Shown: in pieces, positions 18,505-30,839 of the stretch
Position numbering within the stretch: position 1 is the first letter of the stretch
Layout of the letters: every line of letters starts with the position of its first letter
DNA from: Stutzerimonas nitrititolerans
GTDB taxonomy: Bacteria > Pseudomonadota > Gammaproteobacteria > Pseudomonadales > Pseudomonadaceae
Length of the DNA stretch: 64,000 bases
Assembly: GCF_003696285.1 (NCBI RefSeq)
Contig: NZ_RFFL01000012.1
Location: 105,730-169,729, forward strand
Direction: 5' to 3'
The notes under the pieces: model-generated
Told to the model about the DNA's origin: nothing
The model's database searches: none
The model's input: only the letters and a program-made list of their open reading frames with translations
Program-made: the position numbers and the translations under genes

Positions 18505-18793
18505 GAGCCGTTTCCACGCGAAATGCGGTTAAGGAGCGGATTATAGAAGCTGCAGCCCCGCTATCGGTACCCTGCAGGCATCGCTTTTCATTGGTCGAGC
18601 ATACCGGCTTTGCCCGCAGGCCAACACCGGCCCCGATGCGGTGCCAGCGAACCAGGCCGCAATCGGAATCGTTCGCCGACAAGGAAGAAGGTGGCACAGT
18701 CGCCAGAACGCGACAGCTTCTCACATCCATCCGCTTTTGCGGGCCGGGGGTTTGTGCCACACTCAGCATCTTTCGGGCCTGTTAACAGACACC

Positions 18794-19594
18794 ATGTTTC
18801 CTCTGCTACCCAGCCTCGCTGCCGCCTGCCTCTATGCAGGCGCCACCGGATATCAAGGCCTGCGCCTGGTCCAGCGCGCACGGCCGGACCGGCGCCTGCT
18901 GTTCGCCATCGGTGTACTGGCACTGCTTGCCCATGGGCTGAGCCTGTTCACCCAGCTCCTCTCTCCAAACGGCCTGCATCTCGATTTCTTCACCGCATCG
19001 AGCCTCATCGCCGCCGCGGTCATTCTGCTGATCCTGCTGGCGCTCAAGCGGATGCCGGTGGAGAACCTGCTGCTGATGCTGTTCCCGCTGGGTTTCCTGA
19101 CCGTCGTTCTCGCCCAGTTCGCGCCCTCCGGCACGCCACCTGCGATAGCCGAGGAACCGGGCATACTGGCGCATATCCTGCTGTCGATCCTGGCGTACGG
19201 CATGCTCACCATCGCCGTGTTCCAGTCGCTGCTGCTGCTCCTGCAGGACCACCATCTGCGGAACAAGCATCCCTCGGGCCTGATCAAGAACTTCCCTCCG
19301 CTGCAGACCATGGAAAGCCTGCTGTTCGGCTTCCTGCTGGCGGGCTGGCTGCTGCTGTCCGCTTCGCTGGTTTCCGGCTGGCTGTTCCTCGACGATCTGT
19401 TCGCGCAGCATCTGGTGCACAAGACGCTGCTTTCGGTCTTCGCCTGGATCGTTTTCGGCCTGTTGCTATGGGGTCGCCACCAGCTCGGCTGGCGCGGCTA
19501 CAAGGCCATTCGCTGGACCCTCGCCGGATTCTGCCTGCTGATGCTGGCGTATTTCGGCAGCAAGCTGGTTCGCGAATTCATCCTGCATATCTAG
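18794..19594 (+). CDS. CcsA/YpjD-like cytochrome c assembly-family membrane protein
   Basis: Integral membrane protein of the CcmC/CcsA haem-handling superfamily (YpjD group), whose precise role is unsettled. The 266-aa product shows about eight hydrophobic segments, the conserved histidines in ALLAHGLSLF, LAHILLSILAYG and HKTLLSVFAW, and RWTLAGFCLLML near the end. It is divergent from ffh and followed 24 bases later by the CNNM/CorC-type gene, a pairing I recall as conserved in Pseudomonas and Enterobacteria. Confidence 0.85.
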   Translation: MFPLLPSLAAACLYAGATGYQGLRLVQRARPDRRLLFAIGVLALLAHGLSLFTQLLSPNGLHLDFFTASSLIAAAVILLILLALKRMPVENLLLMLFPLGFLTVVLAQFAPSGTPPAIAEEPGILAHILLSILAYGMLTIAVFQSLLLLLQDHHLRNKHPSGLIKNFPPLQTMESLLFGFLLAGWLLLSASLVSGWLFLDDLFAQHLVHKTLLSVFAWIVFGLLLWGRHQLGWRGYKAIRWTLAGFCLLMLAYFGSKLVREFILHI

Positions 19595-19618
19595 AACGAA
19601 AGGCAAACAGGCCAACTC

Positions 19619-20905
<1,287 letters not shown>

Positions 20906-20911
20906 GCCGCG

Positions 20912-22093
20912 CTACAAGGACACCTCGACCGCGGCAGCCGCGCGTAGCGCCTTGGCCCTGGCCGCCTCGATCGACGCGTCGCGTGCCAGCGCCACCCCCA
21001 TGCGCCGCTGACCACTGACTTCCGGCTTGCCGAACAACCTCAGCGCGGTGTCCGGTTCGGCAAGTGCCGCGCCCAGATTGCCGAAACTCACTTCACGCGA
21101 CTCTCCCGACACCAGCAGCACCGCCGATGCCGATGGGCCGAGCTGCCGGATGGCGGGAATCGGCAGCCCCAGGATCGCCCGCGCATGCAGGGCGAACTCG
21201 GACAGATCCTGGGAAATCAGCGTGACCAGGCCAGTATCGTGGGGCCTCGGCGAGATTTCGCAGAACCAGACCTGGTCGCCCTTGACGAACAACTCCACGC
21301 CGAAGATGCCTCGCCCGCCCAGCGCCTCGGTGACCGCCAGCGCAATGCGTTCGGCCTCGGCCATGGCCGCCGCACTCATCGGCTGCGGCTGCCAGGATTC
21401 CTGATAATCGCCCCGTTCCTGGCGATGACCGACTGGCTGACAGAACGTGGTCCCGCCGACATGACGCACCGTCAGCAGGGTGATTTCGTAATCGAAGTCG
21501 ACGAAGCCTTCGACGATCACCCGCCCCTTTCCGGCCCGCCCACCGACCTGGGCATACTCCCAGGCCGCCGCGATATCCGCCTCGCTGCGCAGCACCGACT
21601 GACCTTTGCCGGATGAACTCATGACCGGCTTGATCAGGCACGGAAAGCCGATTGCCCGCACCGCGCCGTGGCAGTCTTCCAGCGAATCGGCGAAGCGATA
21701 CGGCGAGGTCGGCAAACCAAGCTCCGCCGCCGCCAGGCGCCGGATTCCCTCGCGGTTCATCGTCAGCTGCGCGGCACGGGCGGAGGGAATCACCGTATAG
21801 CCCTCGGCCTCGAGCTCGACCAGCGTCGAAGTGGCGATGGCTTCGATCTCGGGGACGATGTAATGCGGTTTTTCCTGCTCGATGATCGCGCGCAACGCCG
21901 CGCCATCGAGCATGTCGACCACATGGTGACGGTGCGCGACCTGCATGGCCGGCGCGTTGGCGTAGCGATCCACCGCGATCACCTCGACGCCCAGGCGCTG
22001 CAGTTCGATCAATAATTCCTTGCCCAGCTCACCCGAACCACAAAGCAGGACGCGAACGGCGCTGGCAGACAGCGGAGTGCCAATTCTTGGCAT
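20912..22093 (-). CDS. purT: Formate-dependent phosphoribosylglycinamide formyltransferase
   Basis: ATP-grasp enzyme that formylates GAR with formate and ATP in purine synthesis. The 393-aa product has the preATP-grasp start [20 protein letters not shown], the ATP-grasp [12 protein letters not shown] and [16 protein letters not shown], typical of PurT rather than PurK. The ATG at 22093 yields MPRIGTPLS; the frame's 20 extra upstream codons lack support. It is last in a minus-strand run Nudix - gamma-CA - DUF1289 - purT with a 25-base gap to DUF1289. Confidence 0.97.
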   Translation of the reverse strand: MPRIGTPLSASAVRVLLCGSGELGKELLIELQRLGVEVIAVDRYANAPAMQVAHRHHVVDMLDGAALRAIIEQEKPHYIVPEIEAIATSTLVELEAEGYTVIPSARAAQLTMNREGIRRLAAAELGLPTSPYRFADSLEDCHGAVRAIGFPCLIKPVMSSSGKGQSVLRSEADIAAAWEYAQVGGRAGKGRVIVEGFVDFDYEITLLTVRHVGGTTFCQPVGHRQERGDYQESWQPQPMSAAAMAEAERIALAVTEALGGRGIFGVELFVKGDQVWFCEISPRPHDTGLVTLISQDLSEFALHARAILGLPIPAIRQLGPSASAVLLVSGESREVSFGNLGAALAEPDTALRLFGKPEVSGQRRMGVALARDASIEAARAKALRAAAAVEVSL

Positions 22094-22118
22094 GGAATCC
22101 CTCGTTAGCAGATGTTGG

Positions 22119-22313
22119 TTACAGCAACTGACCACGCTCGCGAGCGCGCTCATGGCAGCGCTGCAATACCTCGCGCCGCTCGTTGTTGTTCAGCCGGCTC
22201 CAGCGAATGATTTCATCGACGTTACGCTGGCAGCCAATGCAAATATCGTCCTCGTCCAGCGCGCAGATGCTCACGCAGGGCGAGGCAATCGGTTTCTCGA
22301 CCGGCTCAGGCAT
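22119..22313 (-). CDS. DUF1289 small cysteine protein
   Basis: The 64-aa product contains [18 protein letters not shown], the four-cysteine signature of DUF1289, probably binding a metal, followed by the usual Txx[15 protein letters not shown] helix. The function is unknown. It has no space of its own: the start overlaps the stop of the gamma-carbonic anhydrase gene (TGATG), so it is translationally coupled. Confidence 0.88.
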   Translation of the reverse strand: MPEPVEKPIASPCVSICALDEDDICIGCQRNVDEIIRWSRLNNNERREVLQRCHERARERGQLL

Positions 22314-22837
22314 CAATCGTCCTGCTCCGCCAGCTCGCGCGCATAGCGCTGCGCGTTCTGCACGTAATGCGCGGCGCTGGCCTCGAGCATCTTCTTCTGC
22401 TCCTCGGTCAGTTCCCGCACCACCTTGCCGGGCGAGCCGACCACCAGCGAGCCATCGGGAATCTCCTTGCCTTCGGCAATCAGGGTGTTGGCGCCGATGA
22501 TGCAGTACTTGCCGATCCTGGCGCCGTTGAGCACCACCGAATTGATGCCGATCAGGCTGTAGTCGCCGACACTGCAACCATGCAGCATGACGTTGTGGCC
22601 AACGGTGACGCCGGTTCCCAGCGTCAGCGGATGCCCCATGTCGGTATGCAGCACGCTGCCATCCTGGACGTTGCTGTTCTCGCCGACATGAATCAGCTCG
22701 TTGTCGCCACGCAGCACGGCACCGAACCAGACACTCGCCCCGGCGTCCAGACGGACCTTGCCGACCAGCGTGGCGTTCGGTGCAGCCCAGCTCTCTGGGT
22801 GATTTTCGACGCGGGATTGCCCCAGACGATATTTCAC
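22313..22837 (-). CDS. Gamma-carbonic anhydrase-like hexapeptide-repeat protein
   Basis: Left-handed beta-helix protein of the YrdA/PaaY/gamma-CA group. The 174-aa product has hexapeptide turns throughout ([20 protein letters not shown]) and metal-site histidines in LHTDMGHPL and [10 protein letters not shown]. The start is GTG at 22837 with a very strong AGGAGGT site. True carbonic anhydrase activity cannot be told from sequence; many homologues are uncharacterised. Confidence 0.9.
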   Translation of the reverse strand: MKYRLGQSRVENHPESWAAPNATLVGKVRLDAGASVWFGAVLRGDNELIHVGENSNVQDGSVLHTDMGHPLTLGTGVTVGHNVMLHGCSVGDYSLIGINSVVLNGARIGKYCIIGANTLIAEGKEIPDGSLVVGSPGKVVRELTEEQKKMLEASAAHYVQNAQRYARELAEQDD

Positions 22838-22901
22838 GGTGATGACCTCCTGGTTTGACAGGCCGCAACGGCGGCCTTCCTCATCGCATGACGCGACTTG
22901 C

Positions 22902-23507
22902 TCAGCGGGTTAGATCGATATAGGAAGCGGGCGCCCGGCGCATCTCGATACCAGCGTCGTACACCAGGTTGACCAGCTCGACGATCATGATCGCCGTCAG
23001 CCCCCAGATCTGGTATTCGCCATAACGGTAAGAGGGGATGTACCAGGCGCCGCCCTGGTAGTCGATGCGATGGGTCACTTCGCGCGGGTCCTGGCAGAAG
23101 AACTCCAGCGGCACCGAAAACACCGAGGCGATCTCGGCGTCGTTGGCGCGGTATTCGACGTAGTCGGGCACGATGCCGACGTAGGGCGTGACATGGATGC
23201 CATGCAGCGAGATCAGGCTGCTGAGCGGCCCGACGACTTCCACTATTCCAGGTGCGAGGCCGACTTCCTCCTCGGCCTCGCGCAGGGCCGTCTGCATCAG
23301 ATCGTCGTCTTCGGGGTCACGCCGGCCGCCGGGAAAGGCCACTTCGCCGCCGTGTGTGGAAAGCCCGCTGGCGCGCAGTGTCAGCACCAGTTCGGGCGAC
23401 TCGCCGCGCGTTATCGGCATCAGCACCGCAGCCTCGGGCAACGGACCCTCGGGCTCCAGGAGGTGCGGCGAGTAATCGCGCACCCGTTGGAGAATCCTGT
23501 CGAGCAT
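22902..23507 (-). CDS. Nudix hydrolase, CoA pyrophosphatase type
   Basis: Probably cleaves CoA or related dinucleotides. The 201-aa product shows the CoA-specific motif [20 protein letters not shown] joined to the Nudix box (GGRRDPE...REAEEEVGL, about residues 58-84). The ATG at 23507 gives [12 protein letters not shown]; another ATG lies 11 codons upstream. First gene of the run toward purT. Confidence 0.9.
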   Translation of the reverse strand: MLDRILQRVRDYSPHLLEPEGPLPEAAVLMPITRGESPELVLTLRASGLSTHGGEVAFPGGRRDPEDDDLMQTALREAEEEVGLAPGIVEVVGPLSSLISLHGIHVTPYVGIVPDYVEYRANDAEIASVFSVPLEFFCQDPREVTHRIDYQGGAWYIPSYRYGEYQIWGLTAIMIVELVNLVYDAGIEMRRAPASYIDLTR

Positions 23508-23757
23508 GAATTTTCTCTTTGCGTCTTTGACCGGCATCATGGCACGAAAGCGCAGACCCGCCCAAGGCGCAGCGGACGAAAATCACCATGCGGAGCACCT
23601 GCCATGATCATTCTCGGATACGGTCGGTCAGCCCCCGCTTTTCGGGCGATGACACCTCCCCTAGAATGCGGCTCCATGACCGGGTGCGGCAGACCTTCCC
23701 GGCACGCTTCATATATGGCGCCTTCAGGCTGCCAATGCAGAAAGGTCTGATGCAGTC

Positions 23758-24276
23758 ATGATCCAGGATGTCCCAATGCGCTGGCTGTTTGCCGTTTTCT
23801 GCCTGATGTTCGCGAGCATGTCCCATGCCAGCGCCGCCCCATCCCTCGAGGGAGCGCTGATCGACAAGGTGCTGGTCGTCAAATCCGAACGGCAACTGCA
23901 CCTGATCAGCCGCGGCGAGGCCGTCCGGAGCTACCGCGTCTCGCTTGGCAAGCAGACGGGCCCCAAGCAGCGCGAAGGCGATCAACGCACGCCCGAAGGT
24001 TTCTACTGGATCGACTGGCGCAAGACCTCCGACAGGTTCAACCTGGCGATGCACATCTCCTACCCGAACGCCAAGGACATGGCCCGCGCCAGCGCCGAGC
24101 GCGTCCCTCCCGGCAGCATGATCATGCTCCACGGCACGCCTCTGGACGAGGAGTATCCGGAGTGGTTCTTCCACACGCTGGACTGGACCGAAGGCTGCAT
24201 CGCCTTGAAGAACGACGACATGCGGGAAATCTGGAACCTGGTGAAAGACGGCACGCTGATAGAAATTAGGCCTTAG
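23758..24276 (+). CDS. L,D-transpeptidase family protein (YkuD domain)
   Basis: Periplasmic enzyme that probably cross-links or modifies peptidoglycan. The 172-aa product has an N-terminal signal (cleavage about residue 27, SHASAA) and a YkuD domain with LVVKSERQLHLI, LGKQTGPKQREGDQRTPEG and the active site HGTP (His125) ... DWTEGCIALKN (Cys147). An alternative start at 23776 would place the basic residue directly at the signal front. Single gene. Confidence 0.92.
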   Translation: MIQDVPMRWLFAVFCLMFASMSHASAAPSLEGALIDKVLVVKSERQLHLISRGEAVRSYRVSLGKQTGPKQREGDQRTPEGFYWIDWRKTSDRFNLAMHISYPNAKDMARASAERVPPGSMIMLHGTPLDEEYPEWFFHTLDWTEGCIALKNDDMREIWNLVKDGTLIEIRP

Positions 24277-24301
24277 CCGATCAAGGCCACGGCCGCATTC
24301 A

Positions 24302-24619
24302 TCAAAAAACCATATCCGACAGGCGCCATACATCGTATGCCGGCGTTTCGTACGGGTGCGCCCGCTTGAGCGCCTTGACGCTGTCGTGGATCAATTCGTC
24401 CGCGACCACCATCTCGACCTTCCACTCCGATACCGGCTGCACCTGTCCCTGCTCGCCCAGATAGGGTTGGCTGCCTTCCAGCGGCCGATACTGCCCGCGC
24501 CCGAGCACCTGCCAGCAGCATTGATCGTAGGCGCCGATGCGCCCGCCACCTGCCGCGAAAACCGCTTTCTTGACTTCGTCCAGATGGCTCTCCGGAACGT
24601 AGAAACACAGTTTATACAT
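24302..24619 (-). CDS. Nif3/YqfO-like C-terminal domain protein
   Basis: Small PII-like/CutA-fold protein related to the insert domain of NIF3/YqfO. The 105-aa product reads MYKLCFYVPESHLDEVKKAV, then GRIGAYDQCCWQV, and ends KRAHPYETPAYDVWRL, the conserved HPYExPA motif. The function is unknown. The start at 24619 was chosen because it begins at the conserved YKLCFYVP; the frame extends eight codons more. Confidence 0.88.
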   Translation of the reverse strand: MYKLCFYVPESHLDEVKKAVFAAGGGRIGAYDQCCWQVLGRGQYRPLEGSQPYLGEQGQVQPVSEWKVEMVVADELIHDSVKALKRAHPYETPAYDVWRLSDMVF

Positions 24620-24776
24620 CACCATCTCCACACAGAGAACCACAGGCAGAACACAGGCCCCGCGGTAGAACCAGTTTTTGGTAAGCCAGAACGCCGAACG
24701 CTGCCGTCAGTCAATGTTCAGACGCGCTGTTGCAGGCCAGGTTCAGCCAGACAGCGTTGACCCGTTCACAACAGGA

Positions 24777-24809
24777 AAAGCCCGGTGCATTCGCATGCAA
24801 CCGGGCTTT
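24777..24809 (-). terminator. Terminator after purL
   Basis: Stem AAAGCCCGGTGCAT (24777-24790) with ATGC-ACCGGGCTTT (24795-24809, one bulged A) and TCGC loop, 20 bases beyond the purL stop. The minus strand ends with GCTTTTCC. Confidence 0.85.
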
Positions 24810-24828
24810 CTCATGGCGCCAGTCCGCC

Positions 24829-27800
24829 TCAGTCGACCCAGACCCTGGCATTGCGGAACATGCGCATCCAGCCGCCATCCTCCTGCCATTCATCGGGGCG
24901 CCAGGAGTTGGTCACCGCGCGGAAGACCCGCTCCGGGTGCGGCATCATGATGGTCACGCGTCCGTCCCTGGTGGTCAGGCCGGTAATGCCGCGTGGCGAG
25001 CCGTTGGGGTTGGCCGGATAACGCTCGGTGACCTTGCCGTGGTTGTCGATGTAGCGCAACGCCACGGTACCGGACAGATCCGCCTCGAGCAGCGCGGCCT
25101 CGTTCTCGAACTCGGCATGGCCTTCCCCATGGGCGATGGCGATCGGCAGGCGCGAACCGGTCATGCCCTGCAGGAAGATCGAGGGCGACTCCTGCACCTG
25201 GACCATCGCCACACGCGCCTCGAACTGCTCCGAGCGGTTGCGCACGAAGTGCGGCCAGGACTCGCTGCCCGGGATCAGCTCGTGCAGGTTGCTCATCATC
25301 TGGCAACCGTTGCACACGCCGAGGGCGAAGCTGTCGCTGCGCTCGAAGAATGCCTGGAAGCCATCCCGCGCACGGGCATTGAACAGGATCGACTTGGCCC
25401 AGCCCTCACCGGCACCGAGCACGTCGCCGTAGGAGAAACCGCCGCAGGCCACCAGCCCCTTGAAGTCTTCCAGGCTGATGCGCCCGGAGAGGATGTCGCT
25501 CATGTGCACGTCCACGGCGGTGAAGCCGGCGCGGTCGAACGCCGCCGCCATTTCCACCTGACCGTTGACGCCCTGCTCGCGCAGCACCGCTACCTGCGGA
25601 CGCACGCCACTCTTGATGTAGGGCGCGGCGATATCCTGGTTGACGTCGAAGCTGAGCTTCACGCTGAGGCCGGGGTTGTCCTCCTCCAGCAGGGCATCGA
25701 ATTCCTGGTCGGCACACTCGACGTTGTCGCGCAGACGCTGGATGCGGTAGCTGGTCTCGGCCCACTGCTGTTGCAGCAACCGACGATCGCCGCTGAAGAC
25801 TTCGTTGCCGCCGAGGCTGATGGAGACGTAGCCGTTGTTGATCGGCTGACCGATCACCGCCACGCAGTCGCCGAGGCCGGCGGCGCTGAACTGTGCCAGG
25901 ACGATCTCGGTGTCGTCCTGACGCACCTGGATTACCGCGCCCAGCTCTTCGTTGAACAGCACGGCGGGGATTTCGTCCGCATCGTCCAGCAGGCCGTCCA
26001 GGTTCAGGCTCAGCCCACAGTGACCGGCGAAAGCCATTTCCAGCACGGTGGTCAGCAGGCCGCCATCGGAGCGGTCGTGGTAGGCCTGCAGCAGGCCATC
26101 GGCGTTCAGTCCCTGGATCACCGCGAAGAAGGCCTGCAGGTCCTCGGCATCGTCGACATCCGGCGCCTGGCGGCCGAGCTTGCCGTACACCTGGGCCAGG
26201 ATCGAGCCGCCCATGCGGTTCTGGCCACGGCCCAGATCGATCAGGATCAGGTCAGTGGCGCCCTTGTCCAGACGCAGCTGCGGGGTCAGGGTCTGGCGCA
26301 CGTCGATCACCGGCGCGAAGCCGGAGACGACCAGCGACATGGGCGAAGTGACGCTCTTCTCGGCGCCCTCTTCGTCCCAGCGGGTCTTCATCGACATCGA
26401 GTCCTTGCCCACCGGAATGGTCAGGCCCAGCTGCGGGCAGAGCTCCATGCCGACGGCTCTGACCGTGTCGTACAGCCGCGCATCTTCACCGGGGTGGCCA
26501 GCGGCGGCCATCCAGTTGGCGGACAACTTGATGTCGGACAGCTTCTCGATGCGCGCGGCAGCGAGGTTGGTCAGCGTCTCACCGATGGCCATCCGTCCCG
26601 ATGCCGGTGCATCCAGCAGCGCCAGCGGGGTGCGCTCGCCCATAGCCATGGCTTCGCCGGTGTTGACATCGTAACTGGTGGTGGTCACGGCACAGTCGGC
26701 CACCGGCACCTGCCAGGGGCCGACCATCTGGTCGCGCGCCACCATGCCGGTGATGCTGCGGTCGCCGATGGTGATCAGGAAGCTCTTGCTGGCCACTGCC
26801 GGATGGCGCAGCACACGGGCGACGGCCTCATCCAGATAGACCGAGGCCGCGCTGAAATCATCGCCCAGCTCGGCTTCGCGACTGGCGCTACGGTGCATGC
26901 GCGGCGTCTTGCCGAGCAGCACATTGAGCGGCATGTCCACCGGCTTGTTGCCGAAATGGCTGTCGGCCACGGTCAGATGCAGTTCCTCGGTAGCCTCGCC
27001 GACCACGGCGAAGGGGCAGCGCTCGCGTTCGCAGATGGCCTTGAAACGCTCGAAATCGCCCGCGTCCACCGAGAGCACGTAGCGCTCCTGGGACTCGTTG
27101 CACCAGATCTCGTGCGGCGCCATGCCGGGTTCGTCGTTGGGAACATTGCGCAGCTCGAAACGACCGCCGCGACCAGCGTCGTTTACCAGCTCGGGGAAGG
27201 CGTTGGACAGGCCGCCGGCACCGACGTCGTGGATGAACTTGATCGGGTTCTGTTCGCCCAACTGCCAGCAACGGTCGATCACTTCCTGGCAACGACGCTC
27301 CATTTCCGGGTTGTCGCGCTGCACCGAGGCGAAATCCAGGTCCGCCGAGCTGGCGCCGGTGGCCATGGAGGATGCCGCGCCGCCGCCGAGGCCGATCAGC
27401 ATGGCCGGGCCGCCGAGTACGATCAGCTTGGCACCGACGCTGATCTCGCCTTTCTGCACGTGATCTTCGCGGATGTTGCCCATGCCACCGGCGAGCATGA
27501 TCGGCTTGTGGTAGCCCCGCACTTCCTCGCCGCGCGGAGTTTCGACGCGCTGTTCGAAAGTCCGGAAATAGCCGGCCAGTGCCGGACGGCCGAATTCATT
27601 GTTGAACGCCGCGCCACCCAGCGGGCCTTCGATCATGATGTCCAGCGGCGTGACGATGCGCTCGGGCTTGCCGTAGGGCTTTTCCCAGGGCTGCTCGAAG
27701 TCGGGGATGTTCAGGTTGGAGACGGTGAAGCCGGTCAGCCCCGCCTTGGGCTTGGAGCCACGACCGGTGGCGCCTTCGTCGCGGATCTCGCCGCCCGAAC

Positions 27801-28725
27801 CGGTGGCCGCGCCGGGGAACGGCGCAATGGCGGTCGGGTGGTTGTGGGTTTCCACCTTCATCAGGATGTGTACCGGCTGGCGGGTCGCCGCGTACTCGCC
27901 GGTCTCGGGATTGGGGTAGAAGCGCCCGGCCTCGTGGCCGACGATCACCGAGGCGTTGTCCTTGTAGGCCGACAGCACCCCCTCGGAATGCATCTGGTAG
28001 GTGTTCTTGATCATGCCGAACAGGGACTTGTCCTGGCTTTCGCCGTCTATGTCCCAGCTGGCGTTGAAGATCTTGTGCCGGCAATGCTCGGAGTTGGCCT
28101 GGGCGAACATCATCAGTTCAATGTCGTGGGGGTTGCGCCCCAGGTCGGTGAAGCTGGTCACCAGATAGTCGATCTCGTCATCGGCCAGCGCCAGGCCCAG
28201 CTCGATGTTGGCCTGCTCCAGCGCGGCGCGGCCGCCGCCCAGCACGTCCACCGCGGTGAGCGGCTTGGGCTGGGCGTGGCTGAACAGGTTGGCGGCATCT
28301 TCGAAGCGTTCGAGCACCAGTTGGGTCATGCGGTCATGCAGCGCGGCGGCGATCAGTTGCGCATCGCCTTCGGACAGTTCGCCCTGCACGTAGAAGGCGA
28401 TGCCGCGCTCCAGGCGCTGGATCTTGTCCAGACCGCAGTTATGGGCGATATCGCTGGCCTTGCTCGACCAGGGCGAGATGGTGCCGAAACGCGGCACCAC
28501 CAGGAACAGCCGGCCCGCCGGCTCCTGCACGGGTACGCTCGGGCCGTACTTGAGCAGCCGGGAGAGCACTTGCTCCTCGTCCGCACCAAACGTGCCGGAT
28601 ACTTCAGCGAAATGAGCAAACTCGGCATACAGCCCGCTTACAGCGGGGACCTTCGCGATCAGTTGTGCCAGGAGCTTGCCGTGACGGAAGGCGGAAAGAG
28701 CGGGAGCGCCGCGCAGGATCAACAT
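24829..28725 (-). CDS. purL: Phosphoribosylformylglycinamidine synthase (large single-chain type)
   Basis: Converts FGAR, glutamine and ATP to FGAM in purine synthesis. The 1,298-aa product matches the gamma-proteobacterial single-chain enzyme in length. The N-terminal linker domain is followed by the FGAM-synthetase core with [18 protein letters not shown], the ETHNHPTAI active-site histidine motif, and [19 protein letters not shown] second half; the C-terminal glutaminase has the nucleophile in GVCNGCQMM and His in AHGEGHAEF. All domains look intact. Confidence 0.98.
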   Translation of the reverse strand: MLILRGAPALSAFRHGKLLAQLIAKVPAVSGLYAEFAHFAEVSGTFGADEEQVLSRLLKYGPSVPVQEPAGRLFLVVPRFGTISPWSSKASDIAHNCGLDKIQRLERGIAFYVQGELSEGDAQLIAAALHDRMTQLVLERFEDAANLFSHAQPKPLTAVDVLGGGRAALEQANIELGLALADDEIDYLVTSFTDLGRNPHDIELMMFAQANSEHCRHKIFNASWDIDGESQDKSLFGMIKNTYQMHSEGVLSAYKDNASVIVGHEAGRFYPNPETGEYAATRQPVHILMKVETHNHPTAIAPFPGAATGSGGEIRDEGATGRGSKPKAGLTGFTVSNLNIPDFEQPWEKPYGKPERIVTPLDIMIEGPLGGAAFNNEFGRPALAGYFRTFEQRVETPRGEEVRGYHKPIMLAGGMGNIREDHVQKGEISVGAKLIVLGGPAMLIGLGGGAASSMATGASSADLDFASVQRDNPEMERRCQEVIDRCWQLGEQNPIKFIHDVGAGGLSNAFPELVNDAGRGGRFELRNVPNDEPGMAPHEIWCNESQERYVLSVDAGDFERFKAICERERCPFAVVGEATEELHLTVADSHFGNKPVDMPLNVLLGKTPRMHRSASREAELGDDFSAASVYLDEAVARVLRHPAVASKSFLITIGDRSITGMVARDQMVGPWQVPVADCAVTTTSYDVNTGEAMAMGERTPLALLDAPASGRMAIGETLTNLAAARIEKLSDIKLSANWMAAAGHPGEDARLYDTVRAVGMELCPQLGLTIPVGKDSMSMKTRWDEEGAEKSVTSPMSLVVSGFAPVIDVRQTLTPQLRLDKGATDLILIDLGRGQNRMGGSILAQVYGKLGRQAPDVDDAEDLQAFFAVIQGLNADGLLQAYHDRSDGGLLTTVLEMAFAGHCGLSLNLDGLLDDADEIPAVLFNEELGAVIQVRQDDTEIVLAQFSAAGLGDCVAVIGQPINNGYVSISLGGNEVFSGDRRLLQQQWAETSYRIQRLRDNVECADQEFDALLEEDNPGLSVKLSFDVNQDIAAPYIKSGVRPQVAVLREQGVNGQVEMAAAFDRAGFTAVDVHMSDILSGRISLEDFKGLVACGGFSYGDVLGAGEGWAKSILFNARARDGFQAFFERSDSFALGVCNGCQMMSNLHELIPGSESWPHFVRNRSEQFEARVAMVQVQESPSIFLQGMTGSRLPIAIAHGEGHAEFENEAALLEADLSGTVALRYIDNHGKVTERYPANPNGSPRGITGLTTRDGRVTIMMPHPERVFRAVTNSWRPDEWQEDGGWMRMFRNARVWVD

Positions 28726-28849
28726 CGTCGGAACAGCCTCGGAGGGGGGAGCAGTCGGGCCGCGTATTCTAGCCCATGACGGCCTCCGAGGCTAAGACTG
28801 CGCAAGCGTAAAACCGGCCGTAGGTAGATCACGCCTCACCGATCCACCG

Positions 28850-28936
28850 GGTGGCGATACACCGGGTGGCGTTCTACCGGGTGGCGCCCCACCGAGCGAA
28901 GTCACGGTGGATGTAGAACGCGACATCCACCCTACG
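28850..28936. repeat. GTAGGG/GGTGG-type intergenic repeat cluster between purL and aapP
   Basis: Three close copies of ACCGGGTGGCG (around 28855, 28862 and 28877) are followed by a hairpin GGTGGATGT (28906-28914) / ACATCCACC (28923-28931) and end CCCTACGC, i.e. GTAGGG on the other strand. The same family as the repeats at 11863 and 13409 by its GTAGGG edge, but the body differs. Confidence 0.65.
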
Positions 28937-28944
28937 CACCGCTC

Positions 28945-29721
28945 TCAATGCAGGATCTGACTGAGGAACAACTTGGTGCGCTCGTTGCTCGGCCGGGTGA
29001 AGAAGGTTTCGGGATCGGCCTGTTCGACAATCTCGCCCCTGTCCATGAAGATCACCCGGTCGGCCACGGTCCGGGCGAAACCCATTTCATGGGTCACGCA
29101 GAGCATGGTCATGCCGCTTTCGGCGAGGCCGATCATGGTGTCGAGCACCTCCTTGACCATCTCGGGATCAAGCGCCGAGGTAGGCTCGTCGAACAGCATG
29201 ATCTTCGGTTTCATGCACAGCGCCCGGGCGATGGCCACGCGCTGCTGCTGGCCACCGGACAATTGCCCCGGAAACTTGCCGGCCTGCTCCGGAATGCGCA
29301 CGCGCTCCAGATAGTGCATGGCGATCTCCTCGGCCTGGTGGCGCGGCAGCTTGCGCACCCACATGGGCGCCAGCATGCAGTTCTGCAGCACGGTCAGGTG
29401 CGGGAACAGGTTGAAATGCTGGAAGACCATGCCCACCTCGCTACGAATGGCCTCGATCTGCTTGAGATCGTTGGTCAGCTCCACGCCATTGATCACGATG
29501 CGGCCCTGCTGATGTTCCTCGAGCCGATTGAGGCAACGGATGGTGGTCGACTTGCCCGAGCCTGACGGCCCGCAGAGCACGATGCGCTCGCCCTGGGTGA
29601 CGCTCAGGTCGATGTCCTTGAGCACGTGGAACTGGCCGAACCATTTGTTCACGCCCTGCATCTGGATGACCGGTTCGCCGGAGCGCTCGGGTTGCGCGGA
29701 TTGCAGTGATGTATCGCTCAT
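28945..29721 (-). CDS. aapP: General amino-acid ABC transporter, ATP-binding subunit
   Basis: Powers uptake of amino acids by the AapJQMP/BztABCD-type system. The 258-aa product has Walker [11 protein letters not shown]-loop region [15 protein letters not shown] signature [15 protein letters not shown], Walker [14 protein letters not shown] and the H-loop CVTHEMGFA. It is ten bases after aapM. Confidence 0.95.
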   Translation of the reverse strand: MSDTSLQSAQPERSGEPVIQMQGVNKWFGQFHVLKDIDLSVTQGERIVLCGPSGSGKSTTIRCLNRLEEHQQGRIVINGVELTNDLKQIEAIRSEVGMVFQHFNLFPHLTVLQNCMLAPMWVRKLPRHQAEEIAMHYLERVRIPEQAGKFPGQLSGGQQQRVAIARALCMKPKIMLFDEPTSALDPEMVKEVLDTMIGLAESGMTMLCVTHEMGFARTVADRVIFMDRGEIVEQADPETFFTRPSNERTKLFLSQILH

Positions 29722-29731
29722 GATGTCTCTC

Positions 29732-30829
29732 CTAACTCCGGTGATTGGTGTCGAGCTTGCGTTCCAGATGCATGGAATAACGCGACATGCCGAAACAGAA
29801 CAGCCAATAGACCAGCGCGGCGAAAACGTAGCCCTCTGTCGACATGCCCAGCCAGGCCGGGTCGCTCGTGGCGCGCTTGATGCTATTGAGGAAGTCGAAC
29901 AGGCCGATGATGATCACCAGGCTGGTGTCCTTGAACAGCGCGATGAAGGTATTGACGATGCCCGGAATGACCATCTTCAGCGCCTGCGGCAGGATCACCA
30001 GGATCATGCTGCGCCAGTAGCCCAGGCCCATCGAGGCGGCCGCTTCGTACTGCCCCTTGGGTATCGCCTGCAGGCCACCACGCACCACCTCGGCGATGTA
30101 GGCGGCCTCGAAGAAGATCACCATCACCATGGCCCGCATCAGCTTGTCGAGGTTCATGCCTTCGGGCAGGAACAGCGGTAGCATCACCGAGGACATGAAC
30201 AGCACAGTGATCAGCGGCACGCCGCGCCAGAACTCGATGAAGGTGACGCACAGCACGCGAATCGCCGGCATGTCCGAACGGCGTCCCAGCGCCAGCAGGA
30301 TGCCCATCGGCAAGGCGCCGGCAATCCCTACGGCAGCGATGACAATGGTCAGCATCAGCCCGCCCCAGCGCGACGTCGAGACCGTTTCCAGGCCGAGGAA
30401 ACCACCGTGCAGCAGCCAGTAGGCCAGCAATGGATAAAGCAGCAGGTAGGCGATGCCGTAACGCACCTTGTGCGGCATCTGACGGAGGAAGAGCGGCGCC
30501 GCACCGAGGATCGCCAGCCAGGCGGCGGCATCCACCCGCCAGCGTAGCTCCGTTGGATAGAAACCGTACATGAACTGGCTGAAACGCGTCTGGATGAACA
30601 CCCAGCAGGCGCCCTCGCGGCTACAGTCGGCGCGCGTCTCACCGGTCCAGTCGGCCTTGACGATGGCCCAGTCAATGATCGGCGGCACGACCAGCCAGAT
30701 CAGATACAGGCCGACCAGCGTCAGCAAGGTATTGAGCCAGCTGGAAAACAGATTGGCGCGCAACCAGCCGACCACACCGATGTTGCGCGAAGGTGCCGGC
30801 AGGTCGGGCTTGAAAGTATGAGTCGTCAT
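29732..30829 (-). CDS. aapM: Amino-acid ABC transporter permease AapM-type
   Basis: Membrane subunit. The 365-aa product is longer than usual polar amino-acid permeases because of an N-terminal membrane extension with a periplasmic loop ([16 protein letters not shown]), which is characteristic of the Aap/Bzt class. The EAA motif reads [37 protein letters not shown] is the family signature. The start has AAGGA at good distance and lies ten bases after aapQ. Confidence 0.94.
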   Translation of the reverse strand: MTTHTFKPDLPAPSRNIGVVGWLRANLFSSWLNTLLTLVGLYLIWLVVPPIIDWAIVKADWTGETRADCSREGACWVFIQTRFSQFMYGFYPTELRWRVDAAAWLAILGAAPLFLRQMPHKVRYGIAYLLLYPLLAYWLLHGGFLGLETVSTSRWGGLMLTIVIAAVGIAGALPMGILLALGRRSDMPAIRVLCVTFIEFWRGVPLITVLFMSSVMLPLFLPEGMNLDKLMRAMVMVIFFEAAYIAEVVRGGLQAIPKGQYEAAASMGLGYWRSMILVILPQALKMVIPGIVNTFIALFKDTSLVIIIGLFDFLNSIKRATSDPAWLGMSTEGYVFAALVYWLFCFGMSRYSMHLERKLDTNHRS

Positions 30830-30839
30830 GCGCCATTCC

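Noticed and set aside
22838..22901. tRNA or small RNA genes in gaps
   Set aside because: I searched the intergenic gaps by eye for cloverleaf elements and CCA ends and found none; SRP RNA and tmRNA are not in the window.
24730..28779. Very long plus-strand open frame (1,349 codons)
   Set aside because: It lies entirely opposite purL and arises from its GC-biased codon use; the composition (Gly/Val/His/Gln-rich, no domain) is that of an antisense shadow.
28850..28890. Three short repeats that resemble the start of a CRISPR array
   Set aside because: The units are only about 11 bases with unequal gaps of a few bases, no spacers, no leader and no cas gene; they fit an intergenic palindromic repeat.
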